The notes: generated by a model from the sequence alone, not told the origin. Numbered from the stretch's first letter, positions 14,730-24,361 are shown. The stretch is 63,388 bases of DNA from an uncultured Acetatifactor sp. (GCA_910579755.1 CAJTVB010000021.1:1-63388), one strand, 5' to 3'. Numbers and translations are program-made.

Positions 14730-17700
14730 ACGACATTTCCCCCTCCTCCATGATTTCCTGTCGAAGAATATCCATCAGGACACCCCTCATATTTTCTACA
14801 AGTACATTTACAATATCTTCTTTATTGGCACCGCCACCACTGACTTTCATTTCCCCGGCACCCTCGATCCTAAGAGTGATGGTCTTATCTCCGGAATCAT
14901 CCCCGCCCCCTGTTTCCTCTGGAGGGGAAACATAAAAGTCTTTGTTTTCATTGCCCCGCGCCAGAATATTTGATGTTTCGGCAGCGGTATACACCACCTC
15001 GCCGCCACCAAAATTAACAAGTTCAGGCCCTTCCTCTCCCACAAGGGCAAGGCCCGGTTCTGCATCTAGCGTTCCCGTGGCATATCCATGGTATCCGCCA
15101 CTACTCAAAGTGTTATTGGCAAAATTCAGCGAATCAATGGCTGTCTGCGCTTTCGCCACTCCGGCCTGAATCTCGCTCACATAGGCATCCATCGTAGCTT
15201 TCGCATTGGCTTTTGCTTCAGCAGACAGGTCCATTCCGTCAACCATATCGCCCATCTCTGTCTGCATATTCTCCAGCTTTTCGGAGAATTCCGTTTCCAG
15301 ATCGGCCACGCTTGCTGCTGTTTCGCTCTGCGCCGTCTGCAGGTCGGTGTACTGCTGGACCACAGCAGAAAGATCCGCATCATTCATACTTTCCATGCCG
15401 GCCAGCATTGCAGCAGATTCCTCACTTCCATCTGCCAGGCTTGCCAGCATATCGCTCAATCCCTCTATGTCGCTAGCCCTTTCGGTAAGGCTGGCCATGT
15501 TCTCATTGTAGGAATTCCAGTAATCAATCTGCGATTGAAGGGCATCCTGAATACTCTGAGAGGACATAGCAGCTACATCCTCCACCTCATCCCATAGACT
15601 ATACTGTCCCTGGATACTTTGCAGCGCCGCCTCATATGCGGCATCATATTCTTCGCAAAGGGATTGTAATGCCTCAGAATACTGGCTCAAGGCATTCTGC
15701 GCCTCTGTATATCCATCAGATGTGTTTTCGACAGCTTCCTTTTCCTGTTCAAGTTTCTCGGCCATTTCAGTAGCAGAAGCGCTGGCTAAGGCAAGTTCCG
15801 CCATCATTTCATCTATTTCTTCTTCGGAATATCCCATCTGCGCATAGCAAGCTTCGATACTTTCCGTCAACGAGTCAAAATTTTCCTTCGCTCCACTTGT
15901 CGCTTCTTTTGCCTGATCCCAAACATGATAGGCATCCTTTACCGAACCACTCCAATTCATTTCAGCGCCATCAGCCCAGCCGGTCCATGCTAAAATTGGA
16001 TGCTCCTCAGCCCAGTCCTCTTCCAACGCACGCTCGTATTCTGCTTTGGCCGCCACTTGCGTTTTCATCGCTTCATCATACGTCCGTTGTGCCTCCTGAT
16101 ACTGTGCCAGGTAATCCATGAGTGCATCCATATTGGCCTGCGCTCTTTCCTGCTCCGCTGATTCCGAAACAACTGCCCATAGATCTTCCACGGACATATT
16201 CAATTTCCCATTGGTTTCGTCAAGTGTCAGATTTAATCCTTCATAGGAACCATTCAACCGGTCCACAATGTTCTGCATGATTTCCAGCTGACCACCCGAC
16301 AGATCCGCACTCTCCGACATGGCCACCAGCTGCGCAATCAGTGATTTGGAATCCGATTCGCCCTGGTCTATCGAATCCACGGTTTCATCATAGGTATTCG
16401 CTATTTCATCCAGTGTGGTCTTGAGCTGCTCATTATATGCGATCAGGTCTCCAATGGTTTGTTTATTATTCTCAAACGCTTCAGACAGTTCGTCTATCTG
16501 GTTTTTCAGCTGGTATGCTTCCACCGTATCAGCCGCTCCGGCCTCTGAAAGTGCATCATACTGCTCTTGCAAATTTTCCAGTTCATCAGCCATCTCCTGG
16601 GAAGATGCTGTCAAAGATGCCTGCGCCTTTTCCGCTTCATCTTCGGCATTTGCCATATAAATGACTGCTGCTGTGACGGCAGCTATCGCCCCCACGACAA
16701 GCATAATAGGGCCAAGTGCCACTGTCATAGTGGTTCCAAGTGCTGCGCTCGCCACCGCTGCGACTTTTGTGACGGCGATATAAGCTGTTATCGCCAGCGT
16801 GACAGCTCCCACGCCGACAACAATACCGGTCAATACCGCAGTAATGGCCGGATGTTCATTGATCAACTTCGTAAAGCCGTCCGTAATATCAGCAATCCCA
16901 TTTTGGAATTGACTTATCACCGGGTTCAGATCATCCCCGATGGCAATAGACAGATTATTGAAACTGTTCTCCATCCTCTCTGTACTGAAAGCGGTGGTAT
17001 TTGTCATTGCCTCGTATGCTGCCTGGGTAGTTCCGGCAGAATTCGCCAGCTTCTCCAGATTGGAATTAAAGGTATCCAGCCCCTGATTGATAATAGCGTT
17101 TGCTGCTTTCCCAGCCTCAGCGCTGCCCCACAGGTTCATCATTGCCTCGCCGTCCCGGCCGGCGCTCTCGTACACAATATCCAGTACGTCCGCCAGAGTA
17201 TATCCTGCATTCATCAGCTGTCCAAAGGACATACCTGTTTCCTCTGTAATGATCGTAGCCACATTGGAACCGGCACTGCCCAGTTCATTAAACATACTGG
17301 AAATATAGGTCGTGGATTCCTCTACGCTGATTCCGGCTTTCGTCAAGCTGATGTAGCCTGATTCCAGATTGTAAAGATCCACCGAATACGCCGATGCTGT
17401 ACTGATCGCTTTTCCCATACTGCTTGCCATCTGGTCTATCGTCAGAACGCCCAGGTTTTGAGAAGTAACCAGGCTGTCGGAAATATTGGTAACTTCGGAA
17501 GCTGCCAATCCGTATGCGTTCAACGTGGTGGTCAGCACGGATAAGGCCGATGAAGGGGATGTAAATCCGGCAGTTGCCAGCTTTGAAGCCTCCCCCACAG
17601 TTGACACTGCGGCTTCCGTTGCTACACCTGCAGATATGGCATTATAGGACGCATCTGCCAGTTCATTCACATTCCTCGCCGTATCCATGGAAAGATCTGA

Positions 17701-18288
17701 TATTTGCGCAGATAATTCACCGGCAGACAATGCTGTTGTGTCAGCGACCGTGGATACCATGGCCACATTCGTCTCAAACTCTGCCGCCGCCTGGGAACAC
17801 CCCATAAAAGCGCTGCCGATTGCGGTCAATGCCGCAACAATACCGACAGTAGCCAGCAGTTTATCCAGCCCTTCCACCGCACTTTGCGAACGCTCCCCGA
17901 AATCTTCCGCATCATCCCCGGCGTCCTCGGCTTCATCCCCAAAGTCCTCCAGGTCATCCGCCGCATCATCCAGGGCATCTCCCAAATGGTTTAATGCCTC
18001 CTCCGACATGTAGCCCATTTCCACAAGTTCCTCTATAGAATAGATGGCCTGCATTGCTTCCCGGTCATAATTGCCTATCCTGTCGGTCCAGTAATCTGTA
18101 GCAGCTGCCGCCCGCTCCATGGCATCCGCGGCGCCGGCAGCTCCTTCCGAAATCACATCATAGGAAGAATCGGCGGCAGTCTCAATCCGGTCAAAGGAAT
18201 CCAATGCCCTGGTACCGGCACTGACCATAGCGTCAAACCTTGAGCTGATTTCATCAACAGCCCTGAAGATTACAGATAATCCAGCCAT
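14719..18288 (-). CDS. Tail tape measure protein
   Basis: An 1189-residue tape measure, the longest tail gene as usual. It begins GLSVIFRAVDEISSRFDAM, has an alpha-helical, Ala/Glu-rich body, a TP901-type core near 180-440, and two or three hydrophobic segments around residues 480-560 that may enter the host membrane. The C-terminus has the GYATGTLDAEPGLALVGEEG motif and ELVNFGGGEVVYTA found in many Firmicutes tape measures. It sets tail length and is pushed out on injection. Confidence 0.9.
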   Translation of the reverse strand: MAGLSVIFRAVDEISSRFDAMVSAGTRALDSFDRIETAADSSYDVISEGAAGAADAMERAAAATDYWTDRIGNYDREAMQAIYSIEELVEMGYMSEEALNHLGDALDDAADDLEDFGDEAEDAGDDAEDFGERSQSAVEGLDKLLATVGIVAALTAIGSAFMGCSQAAAEFETNVAMVSTVADTTALSAGELSAQISDLSMDTARNVNELADASYNAISAGVATEAAVSTVGEASKLATAGFTSPSSALSVLTTTLNAYGLAASEVTNISDSLVTSQNLGVLTIDQMASSMGKAISTASAYSVDLYNLESGYISLTKAGISVEESTTYISSMFNELGSAGSNVATIITEETGMSFGQLMNAGYTLADVLDIVYESAGRDGEAMMNLWGSAEAGKAANAIINQGLDTFNSNLEKLANSAGTTQAAYEAMTNTTAFSTERMENSFNNLSIAIGDDLNPVISQFQNGIADITDGFTKLINEHPAITAVLTGIVVGVGAVTLAITAYIAVTKVAAVASAALGTTMTVALGPIMLVVGAIAAVTAAVIYMANAEDEAEKAQASLTASSQEMADELENLQEQYDALSEAGAADTVEAYQLKNQIDELSEAFENNKQTIGDLIAYNEQLKTTLDEIANTYDETVDSIDQGESDSKSLIAQLVAMSESADLSGGQLEIMQNIVDRLNGSYEGLNLTLDETNGKLNMSVEDLWAVVSESAEQERAQANMDALMDYLAQYQEAQRTYDEAMKTQVAAKAEYERALEEDWAEEHPILAWTGWADGAEMNWSGSVKDAYHVWDQAKEATSGAKENFDSLTESIEACYAQMGYSEEEIDEMMAELALASASATEMAEKLEQEKEAVENTSDGYTEAQNALSQYSEALQSLCEEYDAAYEAALQSIQGQYSLWDEVEDVAAMSSQSIQDALQSQIDYWNSYNENMASLTERASDIEGLSDMLASLADGSEESAAMLAGMESMNDADLSAVVQQYTDLQTAQSETAASVADLETEFSEKLENMQTEMGDMVDGMDLSAEAKANAKATMDAYVSEIQAGVAKAQTAIDSLNFANNTLSSGGYHGYATGTLDAEPGLALVGEEGPELVNFGGGEVVYTAAETSNILARGNENKDFYVSPPEETGGGDDSGDKTITLRIEGAGEMKVSGGGANKEDIVNVLVENMRGVLMDILRQEIMEEGEMSYEF

Positions 18289-18290
18289 AT

Positions 18291-18479
18291 CTACCGCCTC
18301 CTTTCCGTTCTGCGATATATTGAATCTCTACGGCAGGGGGATTCATCCTCAATTATCTCGGACGCAATAAAAAAGCACTTCGTTTTCTGCGGCATGGCAT
18401 CAAATTCCTCCGGGCGGAGATTATGCCTTTGCCACAGCCGATGTGCCCAGTATCCGTCTGTCCCCCTGCTCTTTATCAG
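18291..18479 (-). CDS. Tail assembly chaperone extension made by -1 frameshift
   Basis: This frame has no start codon of its own. It continues the XkdN-like gene in the -1 frame after the heptamer A-AAA-AAC (18485-18479), whose codon phasing is exactly X-XXY-YYZ and lies directly before the TGA stop. The extension is 62 residues and protein-like: YWAHRLWQRHNLRPEEF then MPQKTKCFFIASEIIEDESP. It stops at 18291, 3 bases before the tape-measure start. Tailed phages commonly make a long chaperone form by such a slip just upstream of the tape measure. The fused product would be about 219 residues. Confidence 0.85.
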   Translation of the reverse strand: MIKSRGTDGYWAHRLWQRHNLRPEEFDAMPQKTKCFFIASEIIEDESPCRRDSIYRRTERRR

Positions 18480-18949
18480 TTTTTTGCGTCTTCTACCTCC
18501 CGCTCATTGCTTTCAGCTGCATCCATCAGGCCCAGGATCTCCAGAACCTTTCTGGACACATACCCGAATTCATCATTATCCGGGAAAACTTTCAGCGGCA
18601 TATCGGTAATATCAACGCAGTCATAATACTTCATAAGCTCCGGATCCTTCAAATCCGGATAGACCAGCGCCTCCACGATGATATGGCGGGTTGCCTTTAC
18701 GCTGTCCTTCTCGGTCTTGAACACCACCTCGCCATTCTGCACGATATAATTCCCCTTTTTATCCTTCATCGGGGTGCGGGACTTATACATGTCGTTGATC
18801 TTGGCGATGGTATCATTATGCAGCTTTTTGACTTCCATCTGCACGACCTCGCCTTTTTCGTCCACAAACCGGACCGGTGCCGGGATCTGAAAGATCTGCT
18901 CCTGTCTGGATTCTTCTCTCATAAAATACTTCAAATTCTTGTTTGCCAT
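18476..18949 (-). CDS. Tail assembly chaperone, XkdN-like (short form)
   Basis: A protein of 157 residues from the ATG at 18949 (AGGAGG upstream; the earlier ATG at 19000 has none). It has the XkdN-family opening NKNLKYFMREESRQEQIFQI and a conserved QMEVKKLHNDTIAKINDMYK. It coats the tape measure during tail assembly. The last codons GCA-AAA-AAC form a slippery site, giving a second, longer product (see 18291-18479). Confidence 0.85.
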   Translation of the reverse strand: MANKNLKYFMREESRQEQIFQIPAPVRFVDEKGEVVQMEVKKLHNDTIAKINDMYKSRTPMKDKKGNYIVQNGEVVFKTEKDSVKATRHIIVEALVYPDLKDPELMKYYDCVDITDMPLKVFPDNDEFGYVSRKVLEILGLMDAAESNEREVEDAKN

Positions 18950-19046
18950 AGTGCATCCTCCTGATTTATCGCTACGGGCCTCTATCTTGACCTGTAGCAT
19001 GATTTAAAGCCTGTTAACGGGTTAACCCACTGTTTTACAAAAAAGC

Positions 19047-19082
19047 GGGCAGGAAAAGGCACACACAAAGCCTCCCCTGCCC
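19047..19082. terminator. Hairpin terminator after tail tube gene
   Basis: GGGCAGG (19047-19053) pairs with CCTGCCC (19076-19082), flanked by six A on one side and six T on the other. On the minus strand it follows the tail tube gene. Partial termination here would give more tube and sheath than the downstream minor proteins. Confidence 0.75.
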
Positions 19083-19090
19083 TTTTTTAC

Positions 19091-19519
19091 TTACACCACA
19101 TTCCGCGCTCCGAAAGCAATGGATTCCTTAACCAACTCTCCATCGGTATCAATATCCAACAACGGAATCTCACCCGTGATCACGGCGCCGGTCACGGTTA
19201 CAGATTCACTTCCTACTGTCTCGTAGTAGTCTGAATCCGGATCCGTGCGGATTCCCTGGAACGTAAACTCCGGCGTCTTCCCGTTGGAAATGTATTCCTT
19301 TACGATCCGTTCATACCGGGCAGTGGTCTTGTATTCATCCAGCGTACCGGTTATGTCATAACCTACCCAGCGCCGGTGCGTTCCCTTTTTTCCGACAATA
19401 CGGTAATTTGCCACCTTGGGTACAAAGCGGATCGTCATTTTTACAGAATCCATTACCTCTATGCCATTGATATACGCCTTGCCCTCCACGGCGCTAAGCG
19501 GCTTGATATTTTCTGACAT
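19091..19519 (-). CDS. Tail tube protein (XkdM-like)
   Basis: A 142-residue XkdM-family tube protein: EGKAYINGIEVMDSVKMTIR at the start, KKGTHRRWVGYDITGTLDEY in the middle and a beta-strand end. It polymerises into the inner tube of a contractile tail. It follows the sheath gene, and a strong terminator follows it, as expected for a highly expressed structural gene. Confidence 0.9.
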   Translation of the reverse strand: MSENIKPLSAVEGKAYINGIEVMDSVKMTIRFVPKVANYRIVGKKGTHRRWVGYDITGTLDEYKTTARYERIVKEYISNGKTPEFTFQGIRTDPDSDYYETVGSESVTVTGAVITGEIPLLDIDTDGELVKESIAFGARNVV

Positions 19520-19537
19520 ATCTTATTACACCTCCTT

Positions 19538-20911
19538 CTATCGTGTGGAAACAGAAAAATACAGTTTCTCGGCGGAATCCACCGCCTGCAGGCCGACATT
19601 GAAAAAAGTTTCGTCCCCCTGGCTGCGGCTCTGGTCCACATAAAAATCTTCCTCCAGGTTGATATTCATAATCGAGCCGTCCCCTCCATCGGATACCGGG
19701 CCATAGGAATTAAGCAGCTCCCGGCCCAGACCCTCCATGATAAGCCACCCATCCGGATCATTATTGAATTTGTTCGGCGGGAAGTTCAGGCGCAGATCCT
19801 CCGCAAAGGAATCATACACACGGATAACACGGTTCTTCGCATAATCGGAAGTCCGGTCCGTGGTGAAGTTGTGAAGAGAATTGATGTCATATTCGACAAC
19901 AATTTTATCCTCATCGGAACGGGAAAAGAAGAATTCCCCATTCTTGATCGCCTCGATTGCCTCCTCATTGGACTTCACGCCGACAATATCAATCGCCCCT
20001 GTGTACTCCACATATGTGTTGGACTCTGTCTTGGAGGCTCCCGCCGTTGCCCCTGCCACCCATGCACACGCCTGGGCTACTGTAAGCTGCTGCCCGTCCT
20101 CTGTGCCATCGTCCAGGATCACAGAGTTTGTCACATTGATGATGCCCTCAAAATCAGCCTTGCAGTTCGGAAGAACCGCCTGCACATATTTCCCGACACT
20201 GTTACGAAGCATCTTGATCTTGGCGATACACACTGTCTGCAAAGTAGTTTCTGTGATCGGGAAGCACATGGTATTCCACCGAACCTTTTCCACCTTATCC
20301 AGGAAACCGGTAACAGCAGAGTTCTCCGTTGTCCCATTGTCTCCACCCGCCAGCCGCAAAGATGCAATCGCCTTCAAATCGGCTTCTTCGGTAGTAGCCT
20401 TAAAGGTAACATACTTACCTGCAGATGCCGCGATCAGATCACCAAAGGTTTTCACTCCCTCATAGATCTCCACCTTTTCCGTGCCCATATAGACAGTTAC
20501 ATCAAACCCGCCCAGCACGTTCTCGGCAGATACAACAGAAAGATCATTGCCTCTGGTGCCAGGGTATGCCGCCGTTACCGTCAAACCATCCTCTGTGGTT
20601 GCTTTCGCCGCGATACCGGCATTGATGATATAGACATAACAGGTAATCGCATTTTTAAAGATCTCGCGCACCATCAGCATAAAGTCATTTGCATCGTAAA
20701 CGCTTCTGCCGAGCTTATGCAGGTACGCATCCGGGGAATCCACTGACAGCTTGATAAATTCCCCATTCGGCCCCCAGTCATATCCGACAAAGGGAATCAC
20801 CGCAATGCCACGGGTGGAACCCTTTGCTTTCTGCTGCCTCTTGGACTTTACATTGACATAGGTTCCGGGCCTGGTTTTTCCCACGTTGATGTCAAAATTT
20901 CCACCAGCCAT
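19538..20911 (-). CDS. Tail sheath protein (XkdK-like)
   Basis: A protein of about 457 residues from the ATG at 20911 (AAGGAGG upstream). The opening GGNFDINVGKTRPGTYVNVK and the RGIAVIPFVGYDWGPNGEF block mark XkdK/DUF-type tail sheath proteins. The C-terminal third (RVYDSFAEDLRLNFPPNKF and DFYVDQSRSQGDETFF) matches the sheath subtilisin-like closing domain. Its presence shows that the phage has a contractile (myovirus-type) tail. Confidence 0.9.
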   Translation of the reverse strand: MAGGNFDINVGKTRPGTYVNVKSKRQQKAKGSTRGIAVIPFVGYDWGPNGEFIKLSVDSPDAYLHKLGRSVYDANDFMLMVREIFKNAITCYVYIINAGIAAKATTEDGLTVTAAYPGTRGNDLSVVSAENVLGGFDVTVYMGTEKVEIYEGVKTFGDLIAASAGKYVTFKATTEEADLKAIASLRLAGGDNGTTENSAVTGFLDKVEKVRWNTMCFPITETTLQTVCIAKIKMLRNSVGKYVQAVLPNCKADFEGIINVTNSVILDDGTEDGQQLTVAQACAWVAGATAGASKTESNTYVEYTGAIDIVGVKSNEEAIEAIKNGEFFFSRSDEDKIVVEYDINSLHNFTTDRTSDYAKNRVIRVYDSFAEDLRLNFPPNKFNNDPDGWLIMEGLGRELLNSYGPVSDGGDGSIMNINLEEDFYVDQSRSQGDETFFNVGLQAVDSAEKLYFSVSTR

Positions 20912-21150
20912 TATTTTTTTACCTCCTTCTTTAACCATTCATCGATAAGGCGCTGCATCTCTGAGATGGAATATGATCCATTTTCCTTACCGATAGTTGC
21001 TCCGATAAAAGTGCTGGATGTTACATGAAACAGCCTCATGCAATTTTCTTTCAGCACCTCATACGGAAATTTTCTTTCATCAGAAGTTTTTGCGGGCTCT
21101 TCTGCCGCCCGATCTGCCACATTTTCCTCCGTATTCCTTGTTTTGGCCAC
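20911..21150 (-). CDS. Small protein before sheath (XkdJ position)
   Basis: A 79-residue protein with a polar, disordered N-terminus (KTRNTEENVADRAAEEPAKT) and a helical C-terminal half ending MQRLIDEWLKKEVKK. Its stop codon shares a base with the sheath start codon. Short acidic proteins of this kind lie just before the sheath gene in PBSX-like phages. Function is unknown. Confidence 0.7.
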   Translation of the reverse strand: MAKTRNTEENVADRAAEEPAKTSDERKFPYEVLKENCMRLFHVTSSTFIGATIGKENGSYSISEMQRLIDEWLKKEVKK

Positions 21151-21151
21151 G

Positions 21152-21607
21152 TCAATCCTCCTTCCCTACCGGCAATCCATTCATAAAGATATCCCTGGCA
21201 AGAGTAACTTCCTTTGCATCATATCGTGTATGCCGGTTCCACGATAATTCCATTTGATAAACGCCATTCTCTACCTTTTTCAGTTTCGGCATGTTTACCC
21301 GGAAACTCCTGCCAGTCTGCTTCCCGGTTTCATCTACCAGCGGCACTTTTCTCCGCTTCCCCATGATTGCCTGCAATACCTTTTCACCCATTTCATAAGC
21401 TGCCATTGTGGAATGATCTATGAATTTGATATACATGGCAAACTCGGTCATATAAGCGTTTACCGAAAAACCTGATGCCGCCGGCGTTGGCGCAGGATAA
21501 AACACGCAAGGAATTACCATATCCAGCGGCACCTCTTCAAAATATGCCTGTGCCGTAATAATCCCGGCCACGAAATAGTAAATTGCCGCAATCTCATATT
21601 CCAACAT
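21152..21607 (-). CDS. Tail completion/terminator protein (DUF6838-like)
   Basis: A 151-residue protein with FAMYIKFIDHSTMAAYEMGEK and a C-terminal VYQMELSWNRHTRYDAKEV block, typical of the short proteins after the gp10-like gene in this phage group. By position it should cap the tail tube and join it to the head. Assignment rests mainly on order and size. Confidence 0.6.
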   Translation of the reverse strand: MLEYEIAAIYYFVAGIITAQAYFEEVPLDMVIPCVFYPAPTPAASGFSVNAYMTEFAMYIKFIDHSTMAAYEMGEKVLQAIMGKRRKVPLVDETGKQTGRSFRVNMPKLKKVENGVYQMELSWNRHTRYDAKEVTLARDIFMNGLPVGKED

Positions 21608-21623
21608 GTCCTCACCTCACAGA

Positions 21624-22154
21624 CTATAAAAAGTCCGAAAAAAATTGTCCTAACCACTGTTCTATTTTCCGTTCCATGAACTGTGGGGCCATCCTCTCCA
21701 TGAGCCTTATGGCATCGTCAAAGTAATGACTACCCTCTATCCATTTCTGTTTTAACAGCATTCCTGTTTTAGCTCCGGGCTGATATATAAATCTCTCTCC
21801 CTGCCACTCCCCGGGCACCCACCGCATATCAACACCTCTCGGATTCAGCCAGTGCCCGTCATTCACAAAAGACGCATACTCCACATTGGTGCCTACTTCT
21901 ATCTGCAGACCGCCTTCCTGGGCAATAAAAACATTTCCCTCGCCGCTTTTCTGAAAGCTGTTCAAAAGCAGCCGGGTGTCTACCGAACCGGCCTGTATGA
22001 TAAAATCCTGCACATAGGAAAGGAACTCAACCGCAATAGCATCCAGAAATCGGGAGAGCTCCTTTTCAAATTCTTTGCCACGCCCGGCCTGATTCAGCCT
22101 TTCTATAAACCGCCTCAGCTCCGTAGTGTCTATGCTCACATACCTTCCTGCCAC
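21624..22154 (-). CDS. HK97 gp10-like tail/neck protein
   Basis: A 176-residue protein of the HK97 gp10 type, with LRRFIERLNQAGRGKEFEKEL at the N-terminus, GTNVEYASFVNDGHWLNPRG in the middle and helical ends. The VEYASFVNDGH motif is the family signature. It acts at the head-tail joint. The start shares bases with the end of the preceding connector gene. Confidence 0.8.
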   Translation of the reverse strand: MAGRYVSIDTTELRRFIERLNQAGRGKEFEKELSRFLDAIAVEFLSYVQDFIIQAGSVDTRLLLNSFQKSGEGNVFIAQEGGLQIEVGTNVEYASFVNDGHWLNPRGVDMRWVPGEWQGERFIYQPGAKTGMLLKQKWIEGSHYFDDAIRLMERMAPQFMERKIEQWLGQFFSDFL

Positions 22155-22516
22155 TAAATCGCCCCCTTGACTTTCCCTTTCCGTTGGATCTGCACAATTA
22201 TGTGATGATCCCGGATATTTCGCGGAACTTCCGCATAGTAGGAAATCCCGCTGCCAAGGTCAACGATTTTGTCATTTACCCGGACGTCTGTTCCGTAAGG
22301 CAGATTCAGCTTTCCAACCACGACATATTCATTGGCATCCTCCGTCTGCTCTAAGGTCCCCGTATCCGAAACATTGAAATGGCATGGGATGGCAGCCTCG
22401 TCCGGCTCCACCGGATAAGAAAAACTATCCCCGTTTATTCCATACCCCAGGCTTTTGCTGTCCTTTTTCATATGGTATATTGCACACTTGTGATCCAGCA
22501 AATTTTCAAACGACAT
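22154..22516 (-). CDS. Head-tail connector protein (putative minor capsid)
   Basis: A 120-residue, beta-rich protein with LLDHKCAIYHMKKDSKSLGYG and a C-terminal YAEVPRNIRDHHIIVQIQRK, like the YqbH/XkdH connectors of PBSX-type phages. It lies between the gp6-like connector and the gp10-like gene, the normal order for neck genes. Confidence 0.7.
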   Translation of the reverse strand: MSFENLLDHKCAIYHMKKDSKSLGYGINGDSFSYPVEPDEAAIPCHFNVSDTGTLEQTEDANEYVVVGKLNLPYGTDVRVNDKIVDLGSGISYYAEVPRNIRDHHIIVQIQRKGKVKGAI

Positions 22517-22526
22517 CCGGCACCTC

Positions 22527-22919
22527 CTACAGTTTCCGCAGTTTCATAACCACTTTACCATGATCTTCCGGCAGAACATATTCTTCCAGCATTGCGCCAA
22601 GCCCCAGGCTGTCTGCAATGTCCGCTCCCACATCAACGGTATATGAATAATCGTCAAATGTCTCTGAACTCAGTGCTCCCTCTCTCTGCACTATCGCCTG
22701 CTTCGCATAGGCCTCTGCAAGAAGGATGACTGCCATCGTCACATCCGATGGCAGCCCGCTCTCATATTCCTTTGAATCAAAATTGTTGTGCGTATGGAAG
22801 ATTACATATTTTTCTGCCCTGGCTATATCATAAGCGAGCTGGGTGTCAGTTCTGGCCTCGACCTTTGGAGATGACGTGTAATCCCGAATCTGTTTGGGTT
22901 CTATCCAAGGTCTTTTCAT
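22527..22919 (-). CDS. Head-tail connector, gp6-like (YqbG/DUF3199)
   Basis: A 130-residue mainly helical protein. It contains WIEPKQIRDYTSSPKVEART, DIARAEKYVIFHTHNNFDS and AVILLAEAYAKQAIVQREG, which match DUF3199/YqbG. This gp6-type adaptor sits below the portal ring. It follows the YqbF-like gene by 8 bases. Confidence 0.75.
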   Translation of the reverse strand: MKRPWIEPKQIRDYTSSPKVEARTDTQLAYDIARAEKYVIFHTHNNFDSKEYESGLPSDVTMAVILLAEAYAKQAIVQREGALSSETFDDYSYTVDVGADIADSLGLGAMLEEYVLPEDHGKVVMKLRKL

Positions 22920-22927
22920 GCTCCCCC

Positions 22928-23263
22928 CTATTCTTCGGAAGCCAGCCGCGCAAAAGCATTTATGTCCATTCCACTCTGAATCCGCTGGATCCGCTCTTCA
23001 TTGTTCTTGCAGTCCGAAACATCGATACCCTGAGCCTCTGCAAATGCAATCAGCTCATCTTTCTTCATCGAAGTTATATTGGCAGATTTACCCTCCGGAG
23101 CCACAGGTTCAGGATCTATGGGTGCCGTATCTACAGCCTCAAATCGGCCGGTTTTCATAAGCTTTTCAGCAACATCATCCTCGACATCCACAACTTTTCC
23201 TTTCCTGCATGAAATGCCTTTGGCGACATAGGAAAGCCCTGTCTTCAAACATACTTTTCTCAT
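22928..23263 (-). CDS. YqbF-like protein with HeH/LEM-type C-terminus
   Basis: A 111-residue protein. The N-terminal 60 residues are an YqbF-like domain (GISCRKGKVVDVEDDVAEKL). The second half holds ITSMKKDELIAFAEAQGIDV, a HeH/LEM-like helix-extension-helix motif seen in phage head accessory proteins. It follows the major capsid gene by 13 bases. It may decorate or stabilise the head. Confidence 0.7.
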   Translation of the reverse strand: MRKVCLKTGLSYVAKGISCRKGKVVDVEDDVAEKLMKTGRFEAVDTAPIDPEPVAPEGKSANITSMKKDELIAFAEAQGIDVSDCKNNEERIQRIQSGMDINAFARLASEE

Positions 23264-23276
23264 AGCGCCACCTCCG

Positions 23277-24341
23277 TTATGAAAGATCCGTAAGAAGCGC
23301 CGGAAGGTTTGTGATCATTGCCGTGGCCTCGATCTCTTCAATGATCGCATCGAAGTCAAAGTGGATCACATAAAATTTCTTATCCTTCCGGATTGCCTCT
23401 ACAGAAGTTTCATCTTTCCGAATCTTCATCGTGTAGGTGTTAACCTGGACAAAATTCTTCGGATTGGAAAGAATGACGGTATCATCCGGCATCATAGGAA
23501 CGCCCATAGAAGGAATTCCCACAGGGCTTTTATATAAGCTCTCAGGGACGGCGCCTCCGGCATTGATAACCTTATTGAGCAAGAACAGCTCCCACTGCTG
23601 CGCCCTGGTCGGACTCATCATCCAGCGAAGCGTTCCGTCATTGAATCTGGTGGGCATAGAGGCTACTGCCCTATAGAACATTTCAAGTTCCATTTCTTTT
23701 GCTCCGGAGGCATCAATGATGTGGCTGCCGCCAAGAATCTTGATGACACCGTCATTCTGGCCAAGAAATACCTTGTCTGCAGCATCTCCGATCCGCTCAG
23801 CCTCTGCCGCATTCCATGCTCCCGCAGCATGGTTTACCCGAAAGCGGTATAAGCCACCGGCCTCTGTTACGCAGTCACCCGCCTTGTAAGCCGTACTGGC
23901 GGAAAAGGCTTCGGCCGCAGTTGCGTTTTCCTCTCCATTGAGCAGAAGATCTTCCGAATCGACACCGACCTGCTTCGTCATGAGATTGGTTACGACATCA
24001 TCCATATTTTCGCCCTCGATATTCTGCCGGAGCGTTTCATTGGTGATATCCCAGTCAAGCCTTGTCGCTTCGCAGGCATATTTGACTACCCCGAATGTGG
24101 GGCTTGCGGTTACGCCGTCAAATGTATTCTCTACCTTCGGGCGGAGCAGTCTGTGACCGATACCGATCTTGTCAATCTCGCCTGATTTTTCCGTCCGTGT
24201 CACATGCCGGATAGACTGCTGGAAAGGCGTGGCCTCAAAGGTCTGCACTAAAAACTTCTTAGCCTGATACGGGGTAAGCAGGCCGTGTGAGACCGAATCA
24301 GTTGTTATTGTATTTTTGATGATCTGTGCATTAGTTGGCAT
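23277..24341 (-). CDS. Major capsid protein (XkdG-like)
   Basis: A 354-residue HK97-fold-size capsid protein of the XkdG type: NTITTDSVSHGLLTPYQAKK, RLDWDITNETLRQNIEGENM and the C-terminal NPKNFVQVNTYTMKIRKDE. It lies directly downstream of the XkdF-like protease/scaffold and upstream of connectors. It should build the procapsid shell. Confidence 0.9.
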   Translation of the reverse strand: MPTNAQIIKNTITTDSVSHGLLTPYQAKKFLVQTFEATPFQQSIRHVTRTEKSGEIDKIGIGHRLLRPKVENTFDGVTASPTFGVVKYACEATRLDWDITNETLRQNIEGENMDDVVTNLMTKQVGVDSEDLLLNGEENATAAEAFSASTAYKAGDCVTEAGGLYRFRVNHAAGAWNAAEAERIGDAADKVFLGQNDGVIKILGGSHIIDASGAKEMELEMFYRAVASMPTRFNDGTLRWMMSPTRAQQWELFLLNKVINAGGAVPESLYKSPVGIPSMGVPMMPDDTVILSNPKNFVQVNTYTMKIRKDETSVEAIRKDKKFYVIHFDFDAIIEEIEATAMITNLPALLTDLS

Positions 24342-24361
24342 AATGTTCTCTCCTCCTTTTC

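Noticed and set aside
16567..17361. Plus-strand open frame of 264 codons within the tape measure gene
   Set aside because: Antisense to a clear tape-measure protein; no start signals and His/Cys-rich nonsense composition.
19871..20746. Plus-strand open frame of 291 codons opposite the sheath gene
   Set aside because: The sheath gene on the other strand is unambiguous; this frame is a shadow.
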